DNA of 64,000 bases from Siphonodentalium dalli (GCA_032622095.1 CP136062.1:165792090-165856089); one strand, 5' to 3'; shown: positions 1-10,788, counted from the first letter of the stretch. Program-made: numbers and translations. Notes: a model not told the origin generated them from the letters alone.

Positions 1-386
1 TATGTCGACCATTGCGATTGGTTTGTCAGAAGAAAAAAAATCAGTCTTCATAATTGACATAGTACACTGGCCATTCGCGTATATTTTGGTAACCTTCCGT
101 GATATGCTCATTATCTTGCCAAACAATCGCGTATATTTTGTTCGAATACAACGAGCGGTTTAGAGATATATTCACTATATTTTCGACACCGACCACGTTT
201 TCTTTGCAAATCAACGATTCACACCAAAAATCTCAAATTACGAACCACACAAAAAAATCACACACAAATGATCGATATCAAGTGGAACAGCCCCTGTGTG
301 CTTTGGTTTCTGCTGACCAGTTTTATTACTGCTTAAACAGGCTTAAATGTTAAAAAAACAATGTGCATATCACTGAATGTGAACTA
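1..386. other. No recognisable feature
   Basis: AT-rich sequence before the first mobile element. I see no coding exon, RNA gene or repeat with a partner elsewhere in the window. Short open frames here show no family motif. Confidence 0.5.
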
Positions 387-389
387 TTA

Positions 390-1465
390 GTCGGGATTTT
401 TTTTACCCTGTGCCAATGCATTCTCTTATATATGCGAGTCGACCATAGGTCGCTTCGCATATATAAGAGAATGCATTGGCCTAACAATTTATCATTTTTT
501 TAAAATAAATGTTTCTTAAAATTTTTAGGACATAAAATAAAAAACATCCATTAGGCCAAAAAAAATAAAGGTTTTGGTTCTCAGGCACCGCCGCATTGAA
601 TAAAAAGGGCCGCATTAGGCCTTTTTATTGCAATGCCTGATGTATGTTATGACAAAAAAACTTGCGAAAAAAAATATTTGGAAAAACAAAAAAAATTAAA
701 TTTTTTTTTTATTTTATCAATATGTCCATAGATATGTGTTGAATATTAGTGTGCATTGAGCTCTAACATGTAATGTTTAACATGTTAAAAAGTGACTTGC
801 AGGCTTACAACATGAAGTAGATGACTACAATTAAGAAAATGATTAGCTGATCCTCATGCTCTTCTTACAGTTAGTCATTGTGAACAACTTACACTAATTG
901 TAACTTTATACAATTGAAAGGCACAGGACTAAATTCAGGATCACATATTAGAATGGGGAGGTATCAGTTTTTAGACAACAATAACAGTAGTTAATGTCAG
1001 GGGCATTATATATTGTTAGGTAATCCCAGTCATACACTAGTAGTACAATGTCATTTTTATATAAGACTAAATGAGTTTATATGCATAACAGTTCCCTCTA
1101 CCTTTCTGGTTATTACTAGACAGAGGAAGGTATCTTTGTCTATGCTTACTATGCGCAGAAAAAAATAAAAAATAAAAATAAAACCCTCCCTCCCTCATTG
1201 ATTTGAAAAAAAAATTGCCCGAGAACCAAAACACTTTTTTTTTTTGGCCTTACCCTGCAGGGAGCCCCACACATATATAGAAGCATATAGAAGAGTGTCG
1301 TGTGTTCATGTTTGTCTGGGGCTCTGTATGGGTGAAATTATAAAATTGTTAAAGAATACAAGAAAAATTGTTATGTCAAATACATTCTCTTATATATGCG
1401 AGGCGACCTATGTCGACTCGCATATATAAGAGAATGCATTGGCACAGGGTAAAACAAATCCCGAC
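390..1465. mobile_element. TTA-flanked element carrying the paired-hairpin module
   Basis: The ends are inverted repeats starting GTCGGGATTT and running on into TTTTACCCTGTG. They are bordered by TTA at 387-389 and 1466-1468, as in PIF/Harbinger-type insertions. Just inside each end lies a 67-nt self-complementary hairpin (413-479, and a decayed partner at about 1376-1442) in opposite orientation. These hairpins are the same as those in the TTAA-flanked MITEs at 6937, 7892, 16383, 19362, 33467 and 53476, although the outer ends differ. Without the nested element at 554-1249 the length would be about 377 bp, close to those MITEs. No transposase is visible. Confidence 0.7.
554..1249. mobile_element. 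Nested TTA-flanked inverted-repeat element
   Basis: The left end GGCCAAAAAAAATAAAGG and following GGTTTTGGTTCTC match the reverse complement of the right end over about 32 bp. TTA is present on both sides (551-553 and 1250-1252), so this 696-bp non-autonomous element, possibly PIF/Harbinger-like, inserted into the element at 390-1465. No transposase reading frame is seen. Confidence 0.6.
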
Positions 1466-1556
1466 TTACGACTGGATTTGATATGGCGGGTCACATATAC
1501 TGATCTTGGTGATATATATCCTATTGTAGCCTGTAGCACCGCCGACGTATGCACAA

Positions 1557-1871
1557 CTGCAGGCTCAGCTAGCTCAAAGTAGACTCGATATGGCAGCATG
1601 TGAGGTGAGTAGAAGTATATATGGAATCACGTGCTTGATATGCAATCAATTCATCGTGTACGGTATAAATAAATATTGATACAATTTATTGACGAACCAA
1701 ATAAGAAACATTTTGTCATCAATAAAATACATATAGCTAGACATGCCATGTTCACATGTAATTGTTTATTAATTGTTTATTGAACCCAAACTTTAGTTCT
1801 ACAACATTACTGTGTTACAATTACCACAAAATTACAAACTGCCCCGGTAGCGGAACCAACTAAGCTATTTG

Positions 1872-1903
<32 letters not shown>

Positions 1904-2990
1904 GCATCGCTGCCATCGTTGTTATCATTATCACCCTCATCACCATCGTCGTCATTGTCATCATCGAAGTCGTCGTCGTAGTCATCATCTTCGTCATCAT
2001 CATCATTGTCATCATCATCAGCATCGCTGCCGTCGTTGTCATCATCATCGCTGTCGTCGTTGTCATCATTATCATCACTGTCGTCATCGTTGTCATCGCC
2101 ATCGCTGTCGTCCTAGTCATTATCATCGATGTCGTCGTAGTTATCATCGCTGTCGTCGCGTCACAGTCAGCATTATCACTGTCGTCATCGTCATCGCCAT
2201 CGCTGTCGTCCTAGTCATTATCATCGATATCGTCGTAGTTATCATCAGTAACCATCATCACCACTGCCGTCATCGTAGTCATCATCATCATCACCGTCAT
2301 CGTTGTCGTCGTCGTAGTCATCATCATCATCGCTGTCGTCGTAGTCATCACCGTCATATATGTCGTCATCGTTGTCATCACCGTCATCTCTGTCGTCATC
2401 GTTATCATCATCGCTGCCGTCGTCGTAGTCATCATCATCATCATTGTCGTCGTCATCATCATCGTCATCATCATCATCATCATCATCTTCATAATCATCA
2501 TATTTGTTATTCTTTTTTTTTTATATAAAGATGAATAAATAACAACACCCCGTCAGATCTATGGACGGGACATTATATGTAGCACTATACACTGCCAATT
2601 TGTTAAGTGCTTCGACCATTTTTTACACCATGTTTACGAACTGGTGAACTAAATGAACGATTAGCACGTAGTACATGTGCCTGCATATGTGCAGATTTAC
2701 ACACCCATGCAGTCTCAGGACCGAGGAATAATGCAGAGACCATTTATAATCCCCGCGTGTTGTCAGACGATCGTGCCTCTTTAGTATTATTAAAGGCGTG
2801 AGTAAATCCGTTATTCATTACTGAATTAGCACGAAGTCAGATGCATATCATGTGCATCAGATTCCTCAAAGTAATTGAGGAAAAGAAACAGATGTGCGTC
2901 TGTGTGCATAAATATACAGTCTGCCTCGGGGCAGATGGGCGGCGTGAGGACCTTAGTATGCCTCGCATGTTGTTCAGTGCCCAGTTTCAC
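1557..2990. repeat. Duplicated ~1.4 kb block, copy 1, with triplet repeat
   Basis: This segment has a diverged direct copy at 4207-5670. The shared parts are the left flank (GCAGGCTCAGCTAGCTCAAA), a long ATC/GTC triplet array at about 1875-2505, and a right flank with ATGAACGATTAGCACGTAGT and GGCGGCGTGAGGACCTTAGT. The array gives His-rich frames on + and Met/Thr or Asp-rich frames on -. These are interrupted and have no gene context, so I treat it as satellite, not gene. Confidence 0.8.
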
Positions 2991-3009
2991 GAAGCAAGGT
3001 CTTAAGGTG

Positions 3010-3112
3010 ATCTTAAGATGGACTTAATCTAAGATGTAAGGTGGATCTTATGATGTTACTTTTCCGTTTCACGAACGCGTTTCATAAAACAATCTTAAGT
3101 CCATCTTAAGTA
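3010..3112. repeat. CTTAAG foldback repeat
   Basis: CTTAAGATGGACTTAA near 3012-3027 pairs with TTAAGTCCATCTTAAG near 3095-3110, making a foldback of about 100 bp within a stretch of repeated CTTAAG words. Confidence 0.6.
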
Positions 3113-3130
3113 GAGAGTTAAGTTCCCGCG

Positions 3131-3896
3131 CTTTTAGACTGACTCTCGACAGTTTATTACAGCTATGCGCAGAACATATTGGTTCTGTGTATTCTATATA
3201 TGCCTAGGTAATTTGCCATATCTATGCACAATTATGATATTGTAATGAAAGGGCGATAATCATAATAGTGACTGGTGCATACTGCATGCATGGGCGCGCC
3301 TTTTAACAATGTGTTCGTGTCAGATTCCATGCACACATAGCTGCATGCTTCCAATACCTATTATATCAAAACAAACCGAGCCCCAATATATTATTTAAAT
3401 TAATAAAGGGACATATACATCACAACTCTGGAGGTGATCCTTCACATATAACACGTCCCACTAAGACCAGGGCATATGTTAGCCCCCCTCGGGTTGCTGG
3501 TATATGTTCTAATACATTATAGGTCTTTGAAGCATCTATAATACTAGGAAACCGAATGTTTCCCCACAATGGCATGCACACGCAATACACCACACCGGAA
3601 GCACCGAGCTAACCGCTCTTTATTACATTCCAACATTCATGGAATACTGATACAAAACACCCTTTATGTATATTACTGTAATGCGAATAGTACTTCATAT
3701 CATGCTCCAAAATAGACTTATTTCCAATCTGAGACATAATTTTAGATGTCATGTATAAATGACGTTACTGCCATCATCTCTGCTTATGTTGACAAATATG
3801 CTAAACGCCTGTTATAATTACTAAACAGCGTGTGAACTTCGAAACTATACGCAAATGGCTACGGTGAATAATAATTTTGCATAGATGTTTTCACAG
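3131..3896. other. No recognisable feature
   Basis: About 770 bp of AT-rich sequence with no supported exon, RNA gene or repeat. Confidence 0.4.
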
Positions 3897-4027
3897 GTCC
3901 CTGGCACAATAGACCCCCACCACCAAAGACATATATATAATAATACATGTCTTTTGTGTGGTGGGGGTCTATTGTGCCAGGGACTTGTGTGTCTTTTGGG
4001 TGGTGGGGGTCTATTGTACCAGGGACC
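3897..4027. repeat. Hairpin plus tandem third arm
   Basis: GTCCCTGGCACAATAGACCC begins a left arm of about 30 bp. Its reverse complement ends at 3984. A second copy of the right arm, with the same GGTGGGGGTCTATTGT core, follows directly at 3985-4027. The loop contains AAAGACAT...ATGTCTTT, itself a small inverted repeat. Confidence 0.75.
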
Positions 4028-4206
4028 AGTGGATGTTTTGATAAAACCAAGGCGATGACTTTTAGTAAAGAGCGTATATAATTAACAACACGTGAATAGA
4101 TGGTTCATAATTATATGTTCTATATTATATATGATATATGCGATATTTTTTTTATTTCATAGTTCATAAAAATGTGATGCAGATGTAATAAATGTTATAC
4201 ATATAT

Positions 4207-5670
4207 TGCAGGCTCAGCTAGCTCAAAGTAGACTCGATTTGGCAGCATGCGAGGTGAGTAGAAGTATATATGTAATCACGTTCTTGATATGCAATCAATT
4301 CATCGTCAACGGTATAAATACAATATTGATACAATTTATTGAAGAACCAAATAAGAAATATTTTGTCATCATTGAAAAACCAAATGAAATAACAAAATTG
4401 TTGCCATCGTTGTTATCATTATCACCCTCATCACCATCGTCGTCATTGTCATCATCGATGTCGTCGTCGTAGTCATCATCTTCGTCACCATCATCATCGT
4501 CATCATCATCATCAGCATCGCTGCCGTCGTTGTCATCATCATCGCTGTCGTCGTTGTCATCAGCATCATCGATGTCGTCATCGTTGTCATCGCCATCGCT
4601 GTCGTCCTAGTCATTATCATCGATGTTGTCGTAGTTATCATCGCTGTCGTCGCGTCACAGTCAGCATCATCACTGTCGTCATCGTTGTCATCATTATCAT
4701 CACTGTCGTCATCGTTGTCATCGCCATCGCTGTCGTCGTCGTAGTCATCATCATCATCGCTATCGTCTTTGTCATCATTATCATCGATGTCGTCATCGTT
4801 GTCATCGCCATCGCTGTCGTCCTAGTCATTGTCATCGATGTCGTCGTAGTTATCATCATCGCTGTCGTCGCGTCACAGTCACCATCATCACCACTGCCGT
4901 CATCGTAGTCACCATCACCTTCATCGTTGTCGCCGTCGTAGTCATCATAATCAACATCATCATCATCATCGATATCGTCGTAGTCATCACCATCGTCATC
5001 GCTGTCGTCGTAGTCATCACCGTCATATATGTCGTCATCGTTGTCATCACCACCATCTCTGACGTCGTCGTTGTCATCATCATCACTGCCGTCGTCGTAG
5101 TCATCATCATTGTTGTCGTCGAAGTCATCGTCATCATCATCATCATCATCATCATCGTAATCATCATCTTTTGTTCTTCTTTTTTTGTATATAAAGATGG
5201 ATAAATTACTAAATTCATCGAAACTAAATGAACGATTAGCACGTAGTACGTGTGCCTGCATATGTGCAGATTTACACACCCAGTCCCAGGACCGAGGAAT
5301 AATGCAGAGACCATTTATAATCCCCGCATGCTGTTCAGAAGATCGTGCCTATTTAGTATTATAAAAGGCGTGCGTAAATACGTTATGCATTACTGAATTA
5401 GCACGAAGTCAGATGCATAATAATGTGCATCAGATTCCTCAAAGTAATTGAGGGAAAGACACAGATGTGCGTCTGTGCATGTGCATAAATATACAGGGGG
5501 TGGCCGTCCCCCCTCAATATACCACATAACTTTGTTATTGTTTATCTAGTTCTTTCTATGTTATGTATGTATATGTGTATATTGGAAATAAATTATCCTA
5601 TCCTATCCTACAGTCTGTCTAAGGGCAGCTGGGCGGCGTGAGGACCTTAGTAGGCTAACATGCCTATCGT
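4207..5670. repeat. Duplicated ~1.4 kb block, copy 2, with triplet repeat
   Basis: Direct diverged copy of 1557-2990. The triplet array spans about 4395-5160. On the minus strand it reads as an Asp-rich frame of about 200 codons, and in another frame as Met/Thr-rich. The composition is that of an ATC/GTC microsatellite. This copy alone carries the retro-fragment at 5497-5613. Confidence 0.8.
5497..5613 (+). mobile_element. LINE/SINE 3' fragment with TATCC tail
   Basis: Compared with copy 1 of the duplicated block (ATATACAG joined directly to TCTG), this copy has 117 extra bases. They end AAATAAATTATCC followed by tandem TATCC, and are bracketed by TACAG at 5492-5496 and 5609-5613. A microsatellite tail plus a short target duplication is typical of a 5'-truncated non-LTR retrotransposition. 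Confidence 0.65.
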
Positions 5671-5754
5671 GATAGGGTGGATTAAATGCGTTATTCGTTA
5701 TCGAATTAGCAGTAAATCAGATGCATATATGTTCATAGTGCACTATCGTGCAGA

Positions 5755-6205
5755 ATAGACCTCTATATACCAAAGTTCCAATACCCAAGTCGATAGCTCG
5801 AGCGGACACGGCACTGTTAACCCCTATAACGTGCGGCCGGTTCCGTCAGGTACGCAAACTCTAAAAAGGCACCGACCGCACCTCCCCTGGCTGCCTGGAC
5901 ACGGAAATGGACATTATATCATGCAGCGAATACCCCTATGCATCTATGGGCGATCGGATAGGTCGCTAGCTGCAGCAGAAATACAAAAATATAACCCATA
6001 CGCTGCTGCCGAATTCGCTATGATTGTACGCAAAAACGCCGAAAATAACACCCGCCAACCGCACCGCCACCAGTGGGCCGAGCGAAATGGGGCATGCCCT
6101 ATCGCGCAGAATAGACATGCATGAATGTACCAAAGTTCCAATCCCCAAGTCGATAGCTCGAACGGACACGGCACTGTTAACCCCTAACTTGCGGCCGGTT
6201 TGGGA
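5755..6205. repeat. Direct repeat pair of ~95 bp
   Basis: The stretch around 5755-5850 recurs at about 6111-6205. Both contain ACCAAAGTTCCAAT, AAGTCGATAGCTCGA and CGGACACGGCACTGTTAACC, then a TGCGGCCGGTT word. About 260 bp lie between them. No coding meaning is seen. Confidence 0.65.
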
Positions 6206-6936
6206 ATCACCCTCTGTCCGTGTCACAATATTCGCTACCACGACCACATTATATTGTGCAAGTGCTTATAGGTCATATATAAATGAAATTGAGGCCCAAT
6301 CATTGTTTGTGATATTCCAGGATATAGCAATGCGTTATTGTCACGTGGCTCCATGCAGCTGTTTGTCCTTAATTGCGTTAATATCCAACGTGTGTGACTA
6401 AATGACGTTAATTTTGTTTAATATCCAGTTTCGTGGACAAATACACATCTACTTGTGATTATTTTCGATATGTAGTTCATTGCTGAATTAGAATTAAGTC
6501 AAATGCATGTGTGTATGCTATATTAGACTTATAGGTTTATCTGGTTTCCGGACGAAGATCTCATCGGGATTGTATTGAAATATACACCATGTCTCTTGAA
6601 ATGTGTGATAGGCATAGCTGGTTCGTCGTGCTTCGTCGAGTTTTTATTAGAATCGAACAAAATGAAATCCAATTCGTAATATAATCATGTACAACGAACA
6701 TAGGCGACAAAATAATGGGAGCCTCATGATTGATTTTATATTTGGGCATTATTTGCCACATATGTTTGCATATTTGATGCAACTGCATTTTAGTCATGGT
6801 TAGATCAAGGCTTGTTCACCGCGTGATAACCAGTTCTATTTAGCCCCCGCCCCCATTTGGTTGGTTTGAAAAATTTCAAGTTATCGAAAAAGTCTGAATC
6901 ATTGTTACAAACCTACCGATAACATCACATCCACTA
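6206..6936. other. No recognisable feature
   Basis: AT-rich sequence without supported genes. Near 6470-6510 there is a faint echo of the GAATTAG...GTCAGATGCAT word found in the duplicated blocks at 2820 and 5395. Confidence 0.4.
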
Positions 6937-7307
6937 TTAACCCTTTACCCAACAAACCGGCCAAAACCGGCCAAATAAAGCTTCAACCGCCTAAAATATC
7001 TTCGGTCTGTCTCAATAGAACCATACAAATATGGATATCATTGGAACCGGCTCCTTGACCACATTGTGATAGTTACAGTTATGCCCTGTGCCAATGCATT
7101 CTCTTATATATGCGAGTCGACCATAGGTCGCCTCGCATATATAAGAGAATGCATTGGCCTAAAAAAAATCTTTTTTTAACACTTTTTACCATTTTTTCTT
7201 ACATTCTTTAACAATTTTATAATTTTTAATGTGTTAAGCCAATGCATTCTCTTATATATATAAGAGAATGCATTGGCACAGGGCCCTTCTGTTGGGTAAA
7301 GGGTTAA
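6937..7307 (+). mobile_element. TTAA-flanked paired-hairpin MITE, copy 1
   Basis: TTAACCCTTTACCCAACA at the left matches the reverse complement of the right end TGTTGGGTAAAGGGTTAA. TTAA targets and CCC-starting ends are a piggyBac-superfamily hallmark. Inside are a conserved ~145-bp left part, hairpin 1 (from 7087; CCAATGCATTCTCTTATATA at the arm start), a T-rich spacer, and hairpin 2. In this copy hairpin 2 has lost its loop and is one continuous palindrome at about 7235-7273. No transposase; non-autonomous. Confidence 0.85.
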
Positions 7308-7588
7308 TTGTCAAACGTAAGGTGAAAGCTGCGTGACGATGAACCAAACAATTGATAGTTAGTTATTTCATGTATTACCTACCTCAAATATTTTTGATCG
7401 AGATACATGTAGGGTATTTAAGAATTTAGGAACATGGTATCATAAAAAAGGTGATACAACATTTTAGAATACGATTTTGCTTGAAACATTTTACTGTAGC
7501 AACCAATAATATCCCTGTAATTCAGGGGAATCCAACCAAGAGATTACAGATAAGCAGAAAGTTTTCCCCACCAGAACAACGGGTACAA

Positions 7589-7598
7589 TATATAAAAG
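7589..7598 (+). promoter_or_regulatory. Possible TATA box
   Basis: TATATAAAAGG lies about 110 bp upstream of a small open frame, with a CA-type initiator-like word (ATCACTATA) roughly 30 bp downstream. Suggestive only; such words are frequent in AT-rich DNA. Confidence 0.25.
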
Positions 7599-7700
7599 GC
7601 CCACATACTGTATAAGTTGGCAATCACTATACGTGTAGCCATTTGTCGATCAAATTGAGCTACAGTCTGATTGATTATTCTTTTATATTTGGCATATATT

Positions 7701-7826
7701 ATGCACCAGGCATTTGCATGTATTGCTTTATTTTACAGAGTGCCGCAAGAAAAGAGGCGGTCAAGCCCAAGAAACACAAGAAACAACATGGCAAGAAGAA
7801 AGCCCATAAAGGAAAAAAAAAACTAA
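7701..7826 (+). CDS. Possible small ORF, or Lys-rich terminal exon
   Basis: An ATG at 7701 opens a 41-codon basic frame ending in TAA at 7824-7826, rich in Arg and Lys in its second half. In another frame, a polypyrimidine stretch ending TTTTACAG at 7731-7738 could be a splice acceptor for a 30-residue Lys-rich terminal exon (7739-7831, ending in TAA). A TATA-like word sits at 7589. I recognise no family. The evidence is limited to the biased composition, the TATA-like word and the acceptor-like site, so both readings are tentative. Confidence 0.2.
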   Translation: MHQAFACIALFYRVPQEKRRSSPRNTRNNMARRKPIKEKKN

Positions 7827-7891
7827 TATAAAATCAACGTTGTATAGCTGAATTATGTCTCTGTCCATTCAATGTCCATATGCAACAGGCT

Positions 7892-8282
7892 TTAACCCTT
7901 TACCCAACAAACCGGCCAAATAAAGCTTCAACAGCCTAAAATATCTTCGGTCTGTCTCAATAGAACCATACAATTATGGATATCATTGGAACCGGCTCCT
8001 TGACCACATTGTGATAGTTACAGTTATGCCCTGTGCCAATGCATTCTCTTATATATGCGAGTCGACCATAGGTCGCCTCGCATATATAAGAGAATGCATT
8101 GGCCTAAAAAAAATCTTTTTTTAACACTTTTTACCATTTTTTCTTACATTCTTTAACAATTTTATAATTTTTAATGTGTTAAGCCAATGCATTCTCTTAT
8201 ATGTGCGAGGCGACCTATGGTCGACTCGCATATATAAGATAATGCATTGGCACAGGGCCGTTCTGTTGGGTAAAGGCTTTAA
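7892..8282 (+). mobile_element. TTAA-flanked paired-hairpin MITE, copy 2
   Basis: Same family and orientation as the copy at 6937, only 585 bp away. Hairpins begin near 8037 and 8184, both with loops. It lacks about 9 bp of a CCGGCC repeat near the left end. The right end reads GGGTAAAGGCTTTAA, one base off the consensus. Confidence 0.85.
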
Positions 8283-9655
8283 CCAGTCATCACACTTTAT
8301 TCTCAATGACTCTGTTATTTCCTCTTCATTCGGAAGTAACCTCTTCCATAAATAGCAACCATATCTGCCAGACTATTTCAATCACGAGATTTATCATGTG
8401 CACACTACCGGGAAATATGTCTATTTACTGGGAGACTCGTCTTTTAAACTTGAACTAGTTATTTGCTATTTATTTCTATTTATAGCTACTTAATTTATGA
8501 TCAAATTTGGTACTGCCATACATTGAATAAATTCTGCTTCATTCGCATATATATATTTCAACGAGTCAAGGTCATTGCCTTATTGTATTGTATGCTATTG
8601 TAGGATTGCGCTAATATGGTTTCTATTTATGGAAGAGGTTATTTCCGAGCGAAGCGGAAATGGCAGAGTCGTTGAGATTGCACAGACAATGTATTACGTC
8701 ATATTTGTGTGGAATTATCTACGTGTGACAATTTTGTTGTCTATTTATGTGTACGATGTGTACCCATACCATGTATGGTACACATAATGCTGATATGCAG
8801 ATCAACCATCTGTCGTCCGTATGTCTGGTCGTCTCCATAGACACTTGCTATATAAACTCAAGTATTTTTTATCGGATCATGTTCAAATTTTAATTGTATG
8901 TTTATGATGACACACCCCTCACCTGTATAGTTTTTAGTATCGATCGGTTTAGAAAAATGATTAACACTTTCCATCCGCACATGGTCATGTTCTATCTGAT
9001 GCCATAACTCAAGTATTTGTTGTCCTATTGTGTTCATTTTAGTTCAACTCCACACGTGAACTTTGCCATCGCCAGGAATATGCGATTTTTAGAAATATTT
9101 TGACGGAGTTTTCAAAGGTGAGGTTCGGACCTTTTATTGTTCGTTTCCTTACAGTTCTATGCATACGGCCGTTTTATGCTGTGCATGCGATAAATTATTT
9201 CATAACTTCACCACCTTTAAACGCTTTATAATACGAAATATCAGAAGAATTCGATCAGAACTGTACCGTTAACAAATCCTGTTTTGTTCACTCCAATAAT
9301 GTAAACAAAACTGCGAGATCAACAAGGTGAAGGCTGCAGACGAGAAGAGAAACAAAACGCACGTGGTATTATCGATAAAGCAATCGATAATTAATCCCAT
9401 ATATGTTATATAGATATATGATATAAAGCACAATTTTTGTTGCGCATTCATAGACTATATACTATAAGTAATTGGCCATACATTATATATTGCCGTTATC
9501 AATTATTTTTGTTCTGCCAGCGGGCCAATGTGAATGAACCGGTTACGTTTTCACAGAATGACATCGGATTTTTATCAATTAAACATGACATTTAGTGATA
9601 TTAATTATCAGAAATCTGAGCCATATATATATATACACCCCTCTATTGTTTTTCA
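8283..9655. other. Intergenic, degenerate repeat traces
   Basis: No supported exon. Around 8850-9110 the phrase AACTCAAGTATTT...TTCA recurs, suggesting decayed copies of a repeat unit. The rest shows nothing. Confidence 0.4.
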
Positions 9656-9760
9656 TTTACAGATAGATAAATACCAACACCCGTCCGATCTAGGGACGGG
9701 ACATTTCATGTAGCACTCTACACTGTCAATTTGTCAAGTGTTTCGACCATTTTGTTTCGG
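9656..9760. repeat. Dispersed repeat fragment
   Basis: AAATACCAACACCCGTCCGA and following GGGACGGGACATT...TAGCACTCTACACTG closely match 2535-2625 inside the first duplicated block. The continuation of that block (TTACACCATGTTTACGAACT) recurs separately near 13284-13306. Confidence 0.6.
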
Positions 9761-10480
9761 CCAATTTGGCCGGTTACTTCATGTCTGTTTTTCATCTGAC
9801 GTGTGTGTCGAATAAATGATGTGGAGGATTTATGTAAATGTTAGCCCAAACTACATTTCCAAGTAACGATGGTTTTGTTGTTTATTTTGAGGAATAATAC
9901 CGCGTCAGATGAATTCAGCCCAAATATGTTAACAGTTGTCGTGTAAAACATTCGGCAGTAGGTTAGCGTTATTTAGTATTTGTGGATGTCCTTTACCATG
10001 GGGAAAATAGACTACTGCGCTTGAACGAGGATGTGAATTTGTCGTTTTTAATGTATAGCAACTTGATAATCAATAACAGAGGCATTCTCTGTCAAATATG
10101 GTCGCTCTATTTGCGGTATTAATTGCGGAACTTTCTAAAGTAAACTACGCGTAAACGGATACATACGGTAAATTATAGAAGGTGTCGGAATCGGCCTAAT
10201 CGCCCCAGGGCCAACTCGTCCCAGTCGACGTGTGTCAATTCGGTACCTACTATAACATGTACCCGATGATGAGTCTGGCTCGGAATAAAATATGTATACG
10301 GGTGTTATATAGCGTTTTGTCCGTTGTTTCTCAATGAATATTATTGAAATTTGGTGTATATGTCCGGGCTGGGACATGGAATACAACAACGTTTGAATTG
10401 TTTTTAAATTTACAAATTTGTTGATTTTATTCTTCTTGTTTTTCGTTCTGAAAACACACTATAAAGTGTATATAATATAA
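9761..10480. other. No recognisable feature
   Basis: No exon, RNA gene or repeat supported. Confidence 0.4.
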
Positions 10481-10788
10481 TAACGAACACGAGACATACA
10501 TAATTTATAAACTGTTAACAAAAGATATCAAATTCAATACATGACAAAGATGACTCAGTGGAGTTTATAAAGTGAACATAAAAACATTGAGGTAAGAATC
10601 TTTTTAAGGAATGCAACTTTATTTAATGATAATAAACACATAAATTAAAATAACAAACATGAGACATACATAATTTATAAACTGTTAACAAAAGATATCA
10701 AACTCAATACATGACAAAGATGACTGATCAGTGAAGTTTATAAAGTGAACATAAAAATATTAAGGTAAGAATCTTTTTAAGCATTACC
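10481..10788. repeat. Tandem duplication, ~180-bp period
   Basis: ATACATAATTTATAAACTGT...AAAGATATCAAA...CATGACAAAGATGACT is present twice, starting near 10486 and 10668. Each copy runs to GTAAGAATCTTTTTAAG with only a few differences, so it is a recent local duplication. Confidence 0.8.

Noticed and set aside
413-479. Hairpin as a transcription terminator
   Set aside because: No gene ends here, no bacterial context, and the same hairpin repeats inside transposons.
4638-5279. Asp-rich minus frame (and His-rich plus frame at 1869-2528) as acidic or metal-binding protein genes
   Set aside because: They are frames of ATC/GTC triplet arrays, open in several phases at once, without promoter, splice sites or conserved flanks. 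A biomineral-type acidic protein would need transcript evidence.
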